A stretch of 64,000 nt of DNA, taken from Clostridium sp. chh4-2. Its GTDB lineage: Bacteria > Bacillota > Clostridia > Lachnospirales > Lachnospiraceae. The stretch spans positions 1 through 64,000 of the forward strand of contig NZ_PKUU01000020.1 of assembly GCF_002899675.1 (NCBI RefSeq), given 5' to 3'. Both the position numbers and the translations under genes were made by a program. Positions within the stretch are counted from its first letter, which is position 1; each line of letters starts with the position of its first letter. Below, in pieces: positions 51,458-59,964 of this stretch. The notes beneath the pieces were generated by a model that had not been told where the DNA came from, did not search any database, and saw only the letters and a list, made by a program, of their open reading frames with translations.

Positions 51458-54121
51458 ATGGATATCAAAGATCTTATCATATACAAAAAAACAATCCCAT
51501 CAAGACCCGCGGAATACACCCCCTACCCCCAATCCCTGTCCTCGGAACTGGTCTCTTACCTCACCCAGGCAGGTCTTTCCGGCTTATATTCCCACCAGGC
51601 CCTTATGTTCGAAGAGGCCATGCAGGGCAAAAACCTGGTAATAACCACTTCCACAGCCAGCGGCAAGACCCTCAGTTTTCTTCTCCCCGTATTGCAGGAG
51701 ATTTTGTCAAATCCGCTTTCCAGGGCCATCTTCATCTACCCGACAAAGGCTTTGGCAAGCGACCAATACAGAGCCCTTATCCCCTATATAGAATATTTTG
51801 GAGAAAACAGAATCTCAGCCGGAGTTTACGACGGCGATACCCCGGTCAGTGAAAGAAGCAGGATCAGGAAAAATGCAAATATCATTCTCACAAACCCTGA
51901 GATGATCAACGGCGCATTTCTCCCCAACCACAGCAAATACGGTTTTGATTTTATCTTTTCAAACCTGAAATACGTTGTAATTGACGAGCTTCACACGTAC
52001 AGAGGCGCATTTGGCTCCCATCTGGCTAATGTGTTCCGCAGATTAGGGCGGGTATGCAGGTATTATCATTCAACGCCCCAGTATCTTTGCAGTTCCGCCA
52101 CCATTGCCAATCCGGTGGAGTTGGCGGAGGAGATATTCGGGAGGAAGTTTGTCAGGATTGACCGGGACGGTTCTCCGGCGGCGGAGCGGAGCTATGCATT
52201 TGTCCAGCCGCCCAAGATCATGGGAAAAGACAGGCGGTATTACGGACAGGTGCAGGCGGCTGCGGTGGCTGCGGACATGATTCCTGATCTGGTGGAAAAC
52301 AATCACAGCTTTATCGCATTTACCAAGTCCAGGAGGAATGTGGAGGTGGTTTTAAAAGAGGCCAGGGATAAGCTGGAGACGGAAAGCTTTTTCGGTCAGT
52401 CCATGGGCGGACGGATATCGGGATACCGGGGAGGCTATACGCCATTGGAGCGCAAGGAAATCGAACGGAAAATGATATCCGGCGAATTGAGCGGCCTTGT
52501 GTCCACCAATGCGTTGGAGCTGGGAATCGATATTGGAAAGATCGACACCACCATGCTTGTGGGATACCCGGGAACAAGGGCCTCTTTTTGGCAGCAGACC
52601 GGACGGGCGGGGCGGAATCAGAGAAGGTGTACCAATTATCTGATTCTGGAAAATCTGCCGTTTGACCAGTATATTGCGGTCAATCCGGACTGGCTTTTTG
52701 ATGGGGAAAGTGAAAGCGCGGTTATAGATAAGAATAATCTGCTGATCGAATTGGCTCATATACGGGCGGCAGCTGCGGAAATTCCGCTGACTTTGGATGA
52801 TATCGCCGTATTTCCCGATTTGGGAGAGACGATTCCTGTGCTGATCCGGGCGAAGGAATTGAACGGGCAGAACGGAAGGTTTGCGTGGTCGGGAAGCCCG
52901 TTTCCGGCCGGGGATTTCAGCCTGAGAAATATAGATAAGGCCAGATATAAGCTGATCAATCAGGAAAATGACAGGGAAATTACGGAAATGGACGAGATGC
53001 AGGCGTTTCGCGAGCTTCACCGCGGGGCGGTCTATATGCATGACGGGAATCAGTATCAGGTATTGAAGCTGGATTTGGAGTGTAAGACCGCATTTGCAAT
53101 TCCATTTAAAGGGAATTATTATACCATGCCCGGCGGGATGACGGATATCCGGGTGATTAAAGAGCAGAAGAGCTTGGATTATAAACGGGTAAAGGCTTCA
53201 TTTGGCGATGTAAATGTTAATGACATGGTTTATATGTTTAAAAAGCTTCAGTTCCACAATCATCAGAATCTGGGATTTGAACAGCTGGAACGGCCGCTTG
53301 CCAAGGCATTTGATACGGAGAGCAGCTGGATTCGCATTCCCGAGAACGTGACCCGTGTATACAGAAGTCTGCTCCAGGAAAGCCCTAATGGGGGGACGGT
53401 TCGGAATAACCATTTTGAAGGATTGTGCTATGCCATTAAAAATGCGGCTATGATGGCGACGATGACGGAGCAGGAGGATATCGGAACGGCCATGTCACAG
53501 AATGCGGTGAACCTGGCGGAGGGCGGAAATTATGAAGCCCAGGTATTCATTTATGATAAATATATCGGCGGCCTGGGGTATGCGGAGAAAATATTTGACC
53601 TTTTGCCTCAGATCATACAGAATGCAGTTCAGATGGTTGGCGGGTGCCGGTGCGAAAAGGGATGTGCGGCGTGTATCGGGGATTTCAGGCTGGATAAATC
53701 GGTGGTTTTGTGGGGACTTCAGAATCTGTTGGAAGAATCGGAAGCGCCGAAGAATATAAAATTGGCGGAATATGCGCCGTCCACATTTATTAAAAAGCCG
53801 TTTCAGTTCCGGGAACTGAAGGAACGGTGGAAGGAATTCTGTGCATACCTTCAGGAAAACGGTGAGAATTATGCGGCATTTTTAAGCACGGTTCAGGAAG
53901 TGGAAACAGAGGGAAAAACGCTGACGCTGATTCTGGACAGCCCATTTTATAAAGAATGGATTGCAGAGGAAACCAATAGACAAAGTCTGATTAATATAGT
54001 TGCTTTCTATACGGACGCGCCCAATGGGGTGAGGCTGGAAACCAGGCTGAAGGAAGAGTTGGAGGATAAATCGGACGTGAAGGATAAACTGCAGAAACGG
54101 TATGAAAATCTTATGGAATAG
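51458..54121 (+). CDS. DEAD/DEAH-box helicase with DUF1998-type zinc domain (MrfA-like)
   Basis: An 887-residue superfamily 2 helicase. Walker A TSTASGKT (about 64-71), DELH Walker B (VVIDELHTYRG), SSATIANP motif III, and QQTGRAGRNQ motif VI are present. The C-terminal region has CRCEKGCAACIGDF, the cysteine cluster of DUF1998. This matches Bacillus YprA/MrfA, which repairs mitomycin adducts together with the exonuclease MrfB. Here the partner is not MrfB but a UvrD-like helicase 9 bp downstream. AGGAGC precedes the ATG. Confidence 0.9.
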   Translation: MDIKDLIIYKKTIPSRPAEYTPYPQSLSSELVSYLTQAGLSGLYSHQALMFEEAMQGKNLVITTSTASGKTLSFLLPVLQEILSNPLSRAIFIYPTKALASDQYRALIPYIEYFGENRISAGVYDGDTPVSERSRIRKNANIILTNPEMINGAFLPNHSKYGFDFIFSNLKYVVIDELHTYRGAFGSHLANVFRRLGRVCRYYHSTPQYLCSSATIANPVELAEEIFGRKFVRIDRDGSPAAERSYAFVQPPKIMGKDRRYYGQVQAAAVAADMIPDLVENNHSFIAFTKSRRNVEVVLKEARDKLETESFFGQSMGGRISGYRGGYTPLERKEIERKMISGELSGLVSTNALELGIDIGKIDTTMLVGYPGTRASFWQQTGRAGRNQRRCTNYLILENLPFDQYIAVNPDWLFDGESESAVIDKNNLLIELAHIRAAAAEIPLTLDDIAVFPDLGETIPVLIRAKELNGQNGRFAWSGSPFPAGDFSLRNIDKARYKLINQENDREITEMDEMQAFRELHRGAVYMHDGNQYQVLKLDLECKTAFAIPFKGNYYTMPGGMTDIRVIKEQKSLDYKRVKASFGDVNVNDMVYMFKKLQFHNHQNLGFEQLERPLAKAFDTESSWIRIPENVTRVYRSLLQESPNGGTVRNNHFEGLCYAIKNAAMMATMTEQEDIGTAMSQNAVNLAEGGNYEAQVFIYDKYIGGLGYAEKIFDLLPQIIQNAVQMVGGCRCEKGCAACIGDFRLDKSVVLWGLQNLLEESEAPKNIKLAEYAPSTFIKKPFQFRELKERWKEFCAYLQENGENYAAFLSTVQEVETEGKTLTLILDSPFYKEWIAEETNRQSLINIVAFYTDAPNGVRLETRLKEELEDKSDVKDKLQKRYENLME

Positions 54122-54130
54122 GAGATTTTG

Positions 54131-56167
54131 ATGGATTATGAGAAAGAATTGGAACGGCTGAATCCATACCAGAAGGAGGCCGTTCTGGATGAAAGCGAAG
54201 CCTGTGTGGTCAATGCCAACGTGGGAAGCGGAAAAACTACGGTGCTGATTGCCAAAATTCTGTATCTCCATTATGCCAGGCAGATCGATTACAGCTCTAT
54301 GGTCGTGCTGACATTTACCAACAAGGCGGCAAATGAGATCAGAGAACGGCTGCTGATTGTGGATAAATGCATTCGTTTAGAGGAATTATGTGGATTCGGA
54401 ACATTTCACAGCGTGGCTCTTGGGCTGCTCAGAAGCAGCCTGCCGGTGGAAGAGCTGGGATATACGAAAGAATTTCAGGTCATTGAACCGGATGAAGAAC
54501 TGGACCTGGCGATGGAGCTGATTCATCGGGAAAATTTGAAGATAAAATATAAAAACCGGCTGAAAAAGCGGTTGGAGCAGGCGATGTCCGTTCAGGATGA
54601 GGAAAAAAAGGTATCCAGATATGGGGATGATTTGTTTACATTGGCGGCGCTTTTGAAAGAAGAGAAGATAAAGCAGGATAAGATGAGCTTTTTTGACCTT
54701 TTGTTTTATACAACCTTGCTTTTGGACAAAAGCCGGTCCAAATTCCAATGGATCATTATCGATGAGGTGCAGGACAGCGACGGAATGCAGATGGCATTTA
54801 TCGATAAGCTGATGGGAGGAGGCGCCAGGCTATTTGCGGTGGGCGATCCCAATCAGGTGATCTACAGCTGGCGGGGGAGTGTTTTTAATGTATTTTATAC
54901 GCTGAAAAAGAGGTATCAGGCCAGAGAACTGTCGCTTCCGATCAATTACCGTTCCAGCACTTCTATCCTGGAGGCGGCCAGATGCTTTTTGCAGAACGGG
55001 GCGGATCTGACGGGAATCCGGGAACAGGGAAGTAAAATCGTGGTGAAGCGGCAGTATGATCCGTTCAGCGAAGCCTGTTATCTGGCTGGAAGGATTGGAG
55101 AACTTCATAAAAACGGCGTTTTATATAAGGAGATCGCCATCTTTTACCGGCTTCAGAACCAGTCTCAGATTTTGGAAGAGGTGTTTCAGAGGGAAGGAAT
55201 ACCGTTTGAGGTGTCCTTGAAAAAAACAGTTCACGATATCCCGGTGCTCAACTGGGTGATGAAGGTATTCCGCTATTCGCTAAATCCAAATGATACGGCA
55301 TCGGGAATATATGCTGTCAGCAATAAAGAGTATGGGGCTCATGTTACGGTGAAGGAAGCCGGGAAGATGATCCGGGAAAAGGAAGCAGGCCGCTGTGAGC
55401 TGCTTCAAAAAATGATGGAATTTCAATCGGAATGCAGGGAGTGCAGGGATGTCGGGACAGTTTATGATTATTTTGAATTTGACCGGTACATACATCCCAC
55501 TTCCTCCTCTTACGGGGAGGATCGGGAATCCATATGGGCGCTGATCGGGATTATACTGGAATATGCCGGGGAGAAAGAGTTGGATTTTCTGGATGGAATG
55601 AGGGATTTTATTAATTCTTCTGCGCTTTACGGTGTGAATATTCTTCAAAAAGAGATTAATAGCGATGCAGATTCGGTGAAACTGATGACGCTCCATGCGT
55701 CAAAGGGGTTGGAATTTTCTCATGTATTCATCGTCGGGGTCAACTATGGTTTGATACCGCTGCGGACGAAGGGGATGGAAGAGGAGGAAGAACGAAGGCT
55801 GTTTTTTGTGGGGATCACCAGGGCAAAGGATCAATTGGAACTGTCCTATTACATCAATCCCGGCTATAACCGGGTGGAACCGGAGGCCAGTTCCTATATC
55901 CGCATGATCCCGCCCTATTTGGTTCAGAATGATGAGGCAGGGGATGAGGAACCGGTAAATCTTCAGGAATTAAAGCGGCAGATACAGGCGTTAAAGGATG
56001 AAAAAAGGGATGAGGCGGAGCAGGAAAGCCCTGTGATCCGCGTCAGACATAAGAAATACGGCATCGGAACGGTTATCCGGGAGGATGATATGATGGTTGA
56101 AGTGGAATTTGAGGGTTATGGTGCAAAGGAATTTATGAAATGTTTCAGTGAACTGGAATATTTATAA
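54131..56167 (+). CDS. UvrD/PcrA-like superfamily 1 helicase
   Basis: A 678-residue 3'-5' helicase. NPYQKEAVLDESEACVVNANVGSGKTTVLI gives the Q motif and Walker A, IIDEVQDSDGMQM the Walker B, then VGDPNQVIYSWRG, LPINYRS and TLHASKGLEFSHVFI. The C-terminal RVRHKKYGIGTVI...VEFEGYGAKEF is the Tudor-like domain by which PcrA binds RNA polymerase. The ATG at 54131 after GGAGA is preferred to a TTG at 54128. It likely acts in repair with the upstream helicase. Confidence 0.92.
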   Translation: MDYEKELERLNPYQKEAVLDESEACVVNANVGSGKTTVLIAKILYLHYARQIDYSSMVVLTFTNKAANEIRERLLIVDKCIRLEELCGFGTFHSVALGLLRSSLPVEELGYTKEFQVIEPDEELDLAMELIHRENLKIKYKNRLKKRLEQAMSVQDEEKKVSRYGDDLFTLAALLKEEKIKQDKMSFFDLLFYTTLLLDKSRSKFQWIIIDEVQDSDGMQMAFIDKLMGGGARLFAVGDPNQVIYSWRGSVFNVFYTLKKRYQARELSLPINYRSSTSILEAARCFLQNGADLTGIREQGSKIVVKRQYDPFSEACYLAGRIGELHKNGVLYKEIAIFYRLQNQSQILEEVFQREGIPFEVSLKKTVHDIPVLNWVMKVFRYSLNPNDTASGIYAVSNKEYGAHVTVKEAGKMIREKEAGRCELLQKMMEFQSECRECRDVGTVYDYFEFDRYIHPTSSSYGEDRESIWALIGIILEYAGEKELDFLDGMRDFINSSALYGVNILQKEINSDADSVKLMTLHASKGLEFSHVFIVGVNYGLIPLRTKGMEEEEERRLFFVGITRAKDQLELSYYINPGYNRVEPEASSYIRMIPPYLVQNDEAGDEEPVNLQELKRQIQALKDEKRDEAEQESPVIRVRHKKYGIGTVIREDDMMVEVEFEGYGAKEFMKCFSELEYL

Positions 56168-56209
56168 GCTTTTTAGAATAAAGCCAAATGAGATGAGGGA
56201 GAAATCGTT

Positions 56210-57115
56210 ATGAAAATAGACCGTTTAATTGGAATACTGGCAATTCTTTTGCAGCAGGATAAGGTTACCGCCCCCTATTTGGCAGAGAAGTTCGAAGTAT
56301 CCAGGAGGACGATCAACCGGGATATCGAGGCCATTTGCAAGGCGGGAATCCCCCTTGTCACCACTCAGGGGCAGAACGGAGGAATATCCATAATGGACGG
56401 TTACCGGGTTGACCGCACGCTGCTGACTTCTTCCGACATGAAGGCCATACTGGCGGGGCTCAGGAGCTTGGACAGCGTGTGCGGCACCAATCGGTACCAG
56501 CAGCTGATGGAGAAATTCTCCGCAGGAAATTCCAATCTGCTGATATCCGGCGGGCACATCGCCATCGATCTTTCTTCCTGGTATAAGTCGTCCCTGTCCC
56601 CGAAGATCGAACTGATACAGTCGGCCATTGAAGGGAACAGGAAGATCGGATTTAATTATTATTCCCCTAAGGGGGAGAGCAGGAGGGAGATCGAGCCGTA
56701 TCTTTTGGTGTTTCAATGGTCTTCCTGGTATGTTTGGGGATACTGCGGGGATAAGAAGGATTACCGGATGTTTAAGCTGAACCGGATGTTGGAGCTTGTT
56801 TGCACAGGAGAGATGTTTGAAGCCAGAGAATTGCCGGAATTTAAAATAGAGAACGATAACATTTTTAGGGGAAGCTTAGAAGTGACCGCATTATTTGAGC
56901 CTGAGTTTAAATGGAGGCTGATTGAGGAGTACGGGCCGGACAGTTTTGAGGAACAGGCGGACGGGAAACTCTTGTTCCGGTTCTGGTTTATGGATAAAGA
57001 AAGCACCTTTGGATGGCTTTTGAGCTTTGGAAATCATGTCGAACTGATTTCTCCTGCCGAACTCAGAGATGAGATGGGGAAAATCGTAAAAGAGATTGCA
57101 AAGAAGTATGAATGA
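56210..57115 (+). CDS. HTH/WYL-domain transcriptional regulator
   Basis: A 301-residue YafY-type regulator. Residues 1-50 form a winged HTH (KIDRLIGILAILLQQDKVTAPYLAEKFEVSRRTINRDIEAI), and the middle to end a WYL domain (GNRKIGFNYYSPKGESRREIEPYLLVFQWSSWYVWGYCGDKKDYRMFKLNRM). WYL proteins sense ligands such as nucleic acids or nucleotides. It stands directly before a GyrI-like gene, a recurrent pairing in Clostridia. Confidence 0.92.
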   Translation: MKIDRLIGILAILLQQDKVTAPYLAEKFEVSRRTINRDIEAICKAGIPLVTTQGQNGGISIMDGYRVDRTLLTSSDMKAILAGLRSLDSVCGTNRYQQLMEKFSAGNSNLLISGGHIAIDLSSWYKSSLSPKIELIQSAIEGNRKIGFNYYSPKGESRREIEPYLLVFQWSSWYVWGYCGDKKDYRMFKLNRMLELVCTGEMFEARELPEFKIENDNIFRGSLEVTALFEPEFKWRLIEEYGPDSFEEQADGKLLFRFWFMDKESTFGWLLSFGNHVELISPAELRDEMGKIVKEIAKKYE

Positions 57116-57175
57116 TGACAGATAGATGTCGTGTTTTAAATGGTATGATCTACTAAAAGAAAAGAGGAAGATCAT

Positions 57176-57631
57176 ATGACTTATGAAATCGTAGAATTAG
57201 AAGAAAAAACAGTGGTTGGCCTGTCGGCCAGAACGAATAACAGCGATTCCGATATGGGAAGCGTAATTGGCGGAATGTGGGAGAGATTCTACGGCGCGGG
57301 CATCTATGAAGCCATTAAAAATAAAAGCACCGGCAAATCCCTTGGAATCTATACGGACTATGAAGGCGATGAAAAATCAGATTATACCGCTCTTGTGGCC
57401 TGTGAAGTGACTCAGGCGGACGCGGCGCCGGAAGGAACTGTGGTGAGAACAATACCGGCCGGGAAATATGCGAAGTTTGTGGTAAAAGGCCATGTACAGA
57501 AGGCTGTTATGGAATTTTGGCAGGAGCTGTGGAGCATGGATCTGCCACGTTCATTTAGAAGCGATTTTGAGGAATATCAGGACGGGGATATGGAACATGC
57601 GGAAATTCATATTTATATTGGTCTCGTTTAG
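57176..57631 (+). CDS. GyrI-like small-molecule-binding protein
   Basis: A 151-residue protein of the GyrI-like fold (SOUL/BmrR C-terminal). IVELEEKTVVGLSARTNN ... MWERFYGAGIYEAIKNK ... SLGIYTDYEGDEKSDYTALVACEV ... TIPAGKYAKFVVKG is diagnostic. Such proteins bind amphipathic cations and can act as transcription effectors. No DNA-binding domain is present. A terminator follows its stop. It is probably co-transcribed with the WYL gene. Confidence 0.9.
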   Translation: MTYEIVELEEKTVVGLSARTNNSDSDMGSVIGGMWERFYGAGIYEAIKNKSTGKSLGIYTDYEGDEKSDYTALVACEVTQADAAPEGTVVRTIPAGKYAKFVVKGHVQKAVMEFWQELWSMDLPRSFRSDFEEYQDGDMEHAEIHIYIGLV

Positions 57632-57663
57632 AATAATTAACGGAATGCCAGATTTATCACACC

Positions 57664-57689
57664 GGACGCTCTTTTGAGCGTCTTTTTTT
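57664..57689 (+). terminator. terminator after the GyrI-like gene
   Basis: GGACGCTC-tttt-GAGCGTC stem (7 bp) followed by a run of T. A second, longer inverted repeat nests around it through 57726. Confidence 0.88.
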
Positions 57690-57690
57690 A

Positions 57691-57826
57691 TTTCATAGGA
57701 TAGTTCGTCCTATGAAATAAAAAACGCTCCGCGAGGTTCGCACTGCGTATCGCATAGAATGCGGCGGTGAGGCGGAATGTCGCTGAAGAGACCCGCCGCA
57801 GGCGGAGAATCCCGCTTGCGGGATTC
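57691..57826. repeat. GC-rich structured region with several hairpins
   Basis: Begins with TTTCATAGGA-tagttcg-TCCTATGAAA (57691-57717), continues through a GC-rich stretch with runs of GCGG and CCGCC, and ends with AGAATCCCG-cttg-CGGGATTCT (57806-57826). It differs in base composition from both flanks. It is not coding. It may be a member of a GC-rich palindromic repeat family. Confidence 0.6.
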
Positions 57827-57832
57827 TTTATC

Positions 57833-57861
57833 TTGACATTTATTTAAGACAGTTGTATTAT
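57833..57861 (+). promoter_or_regulatory. promoter of the blaI-M56 operon
   Basis: TTGACA (57833-57838), 17 bp, TATTAT (57856-57861), 42 bp before the ATG. Confidence 0.82.
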
Positions 57862-57884
57862 ATAAATAAGGCAAATGTCTTAAA
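57843..57884. promoter_or_regulatory. BlaI/CopY-type operator pair
   Basis: TTTAAGACA (57843-57851) and TGTCTTAAA (57876-57884) form a long dyad across the -10. Each half resembles the TACA-nn-TGTA box of BlaI/CopY repressors (GACAGTTGTA and GCAAATGTC). The downstream repressor gene is the natural ligand. Confidence 0.7.
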
Positions 57885-57902
57885 TGACGAAGGAGTGATA
57901 GT

Positions 57903-58280
57903 ATGGAGAAGATAAAAAAGCTGCCGGACGCGGAGTTTGACATCATGAAAGTGGTATGGGACAATGAACCGCCTGTGACGACGGCGATGGTGATGGAATG
58001 GTTGGGGAAAGAAAAGGAGTGGAAGATACAGACGGTGGTTTCTCTTATGCTGAGGCTTGTGGAGCGAGGGTTTCTCCGCTCTGAAAAGCACGGAAAAGAG
58101 CGCACCTATTATCCGCTTATCGGCAAGGAAGAATATCTGAAGTTTGAGACGGGCAATTTTATGAAGCAGTATCACAACAACTCGCTTTTTAATCTGATCA
58201 ATACTCTTTATGATGACAAAGCTCTGACGGACAATGATATTGACCAGTTGTTAAAATGGGCGAAAGAACGGAGGGATTAG
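57903..58280 (+). CDS. BlaI/MecI/CopY family repressor
   Basis: A 125-residue winged-helix repressor. LPDAEFDIMKVVWDNEPPVTTAMVMEWLGKEKEWKIQTVVSLMLRLVERGFLRSEKHGKERTYYPLI is the BlaI DNA-binding domain; the C-terminal dimerisation helices (about 78-125) carry the site usually cleaved on induction. It is one base upstream of the M56 gene and faces a TTAAGACA dyad at its promoter. No beta-lactamase lies nearby, so its regulon is unknown. Confidence 0.93.
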   Translation: MEKIKKLPDAEFDIMKVVWDNEPPVTTAMVMEWLGKEKEWKIQTVVSLMLRLVERGFLRSEKHGKERTYYPLIGKEEYLKFETGNFMKQYHNNSLFNLINTLYDDKALTDNDIDQLLKWAKERRD

Positions 58281-58281
58281 T

Positions 58282-59862
58282 ATGCAGGGCTTTATGGTTA
58301 AGCTGCTGATATGCTCTGCCAGCATGTCGGCGCTTGCGCTCTTTTATATGGCGGCAGCTCCATTTTTGGGAAAACGATATTCCGCTATGGGCCGCTATTA
58401 TTCATGGCTTGTCATTGTGGCCGGGCTGATTATTCCGTTCCGTCCCCAATTCAGCAATGCCATTGTCAAAGTCAATGTGACCGGCAATGGGGCGGCTCCG
58501 GTAATTAAAATGGGAAATGGAATGCATGCCGCCGTTTACGCCCCGGCTGTAAATGTAGTTCCCTCTGCGGTGCCAAATCCGGCTTGGTGGCAGATTGCAG
58601 CGGCGGTATGGATCGCGGGAACGGTTGTATTTCTGGCCTATCATGTGATCAGACATTACCGTTTTTTGAAGATGACGGAGCGCTGGAGTGAAGATATCAC
58701 CGATGAACAGATGCTGCGGCAGTTCCAAAACCTGAAAAATCAAATGGGTTTGTCTAAAAATATAGGCCTGAAGTTCTGTGACAGCATAGGAAGCCCCATG
58801 ATGATGGGGATTAAAAGTCCCCGTATATTGCTGCCGAAAACCGGATTTACAAAAGAAGAACTTCATTTTATCCTGAAGCACGAGCTTATTCATTATAAAC
58901 GGAAGGATCTTTGGTATAAATGCCTGGTGCTGGCTGCGACCGCTGTCCACTGGTTTAATCCTGTCGTTTATCTGATGGCAAAAGCGATTGACAATGAATG
59001 TGAATTGTCCTGCGACGAGGGCGTTGTGCGCGGTTTGGACGCGGACGAACGATTGTATTACAGTGAAACGGTTCTGAATGCAGTCAGGTACCAATCGAAA
59101 CTGAAAACAGCTTTATCAACTAATTTTTATGGAGGCAGGAAAGGTATGAAAAAAAGAATTTTTTCAATTATGGACAGGAATAAAAAGAAAGCCGGAGCTG
59201 TGGTTCTTTGCGGGATTTTATTGCTTACGCTGGGGACGGGAGCTGCTTTTGCGGCAGGCGAGGATAGCGGTAATTCGCCGGAGATTATTAGAGAAAAGAT
59301 CGTTACTTCGGTTTCATTTCGCCCTGATCCCGATATCTATGCTGCATATGCACCTTTTGGAATTACCGTGTCTGAGGATGGAGCAAAGCTGCTTTATGAG
59401 GGCCAGCCGGTGCGGCTGTTTGCGGATGATAAATCGGATGAAGAGGCTTTTTACCTGGATGAGTCCGGAACTGTGAATCTATCGGCGGTCAGGAACGCTG
59501 CCGGAACGATTACGGGGGTTGAAAGCATTACTGCCCAAAAGGCAAAGGAATATCAAGACGCTTTTTTTGGAGAGGAACAGAACGCTGCGGCCGCTGTTCA
59601 GGAGAAAAAAGGGGAAGGAGCCAACAAATATGACAAATACCGGACATTGGGCATTACTTATTCTGCGGCGGATGAGGTGATGTATTTCAACGGGCAGAAG
59701 GTGAAAGTGTTCGTTGACCGGTATGCGGAAGGAGCATTTGAGGCGCTGTGGACAGACGAGTCCGGAACGGCAAATCTGTCGGTGGTTCGGGATAAGTCGG
59801 GCAAGATTACGGGAATTGAAAGCATGTCGGATGAAAATGCACAGAAGTACCTGTATCAATAA
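58282..59862 (+). CDS. M56 (BlaR1-type) membrane metallopeptidase with a duplicated sensor
   Basis: A 526-residue protein. Hydrophobic segments at about 4-27, 33-48, 95-125 and 305-330 surround the cytoplasmic peptidase with zinc motif HELIHYKRKD (about 200) and ECELSCDEGVV. It should cleave or release the BlaI protein encoded just upstream. In place of the penicillin-binding sensor of BlaR1, the extracellular part (about 330-526) has two tandem copies of a roughly 75-residue repeat (GITVSEDGAKLLYEGQPVRLF ... SAVRNAAGTITGVESI; GITYSAADEVMYFNGQKVKVF ... SVVRDKSGKITGIESM). The ligand is therefore probably not a beta-lactam. Confidence 0.9.
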   Translation: MQGFMVKLLICSASMSALALFYMAAAPFLGKRYSAMGRYYSWLVIVAGLIIPFRPQFSNAIVKVNVTGNGAAPVIKMGNGMHAAVYAPAVNVVPSAVPNPAWWQIAAAVWIAGTVVFLAYHVIRHYRFLKMTERWSEDITDEQMLRQFQNLKNQMGLSKNIGLKFCDSIGSPMMMGIKSPRILLPKTGFTKEELHFILKHELIHYKRKDLWYKCLVLAATAVHWFNPVVYLMAKAIDNECELSCDEGVVRGLDADERLYYSETVLNAVRYQSKLKTALSTNFYGGRKGMKKRIFSIMDRNKKKAGAVVLCGILLLTLGTGAAFAAGEDSGNSPEIIREKIVTSVSFRPDPDIYAAYAPFGITVSEDGAKLLYEGQPVRLFADDKSDEEAFYLDESGTVNLSAVRNAAGTITGVESITAQKAKEYQDAFFGEEQNAAAAVQEKKGEGANKYDKYRTLGITYSAADEVMYFNGQKVKVFVDRYAEGAFEALWTDESGTANLSVVRDKSGKITGIESMSDENAQKYLYQ

Positions 59863-59964
59863 GCATCTTCCTTTCTCATGACAACAGTGAGCATTTTCTG
59901 ACATGACAAATAGAAATTAAAATTGTATGATAAATTAAAATAACAGGATGATAAAGGTGGAAAC

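Noticed and set aside
51237..51641. Plus-strand open frame running over the composite palindrome into the helicase gene
   Set aside because: It translates the palindromic repeat and then an out-of-frame part of the helicase; no ribosome site.
52352..53041. 229-codon minus-strand open frame opposite the MrfA-like helicase gene
   Set aside because: Antisense of a well-supported helicase; no ribosome site or family match.
58402..59094. 230-codon minus-strand open frame opposite the M56 gene
   Set aside because: Antisense to the peptidase domain including the HELIH motif; no start site.
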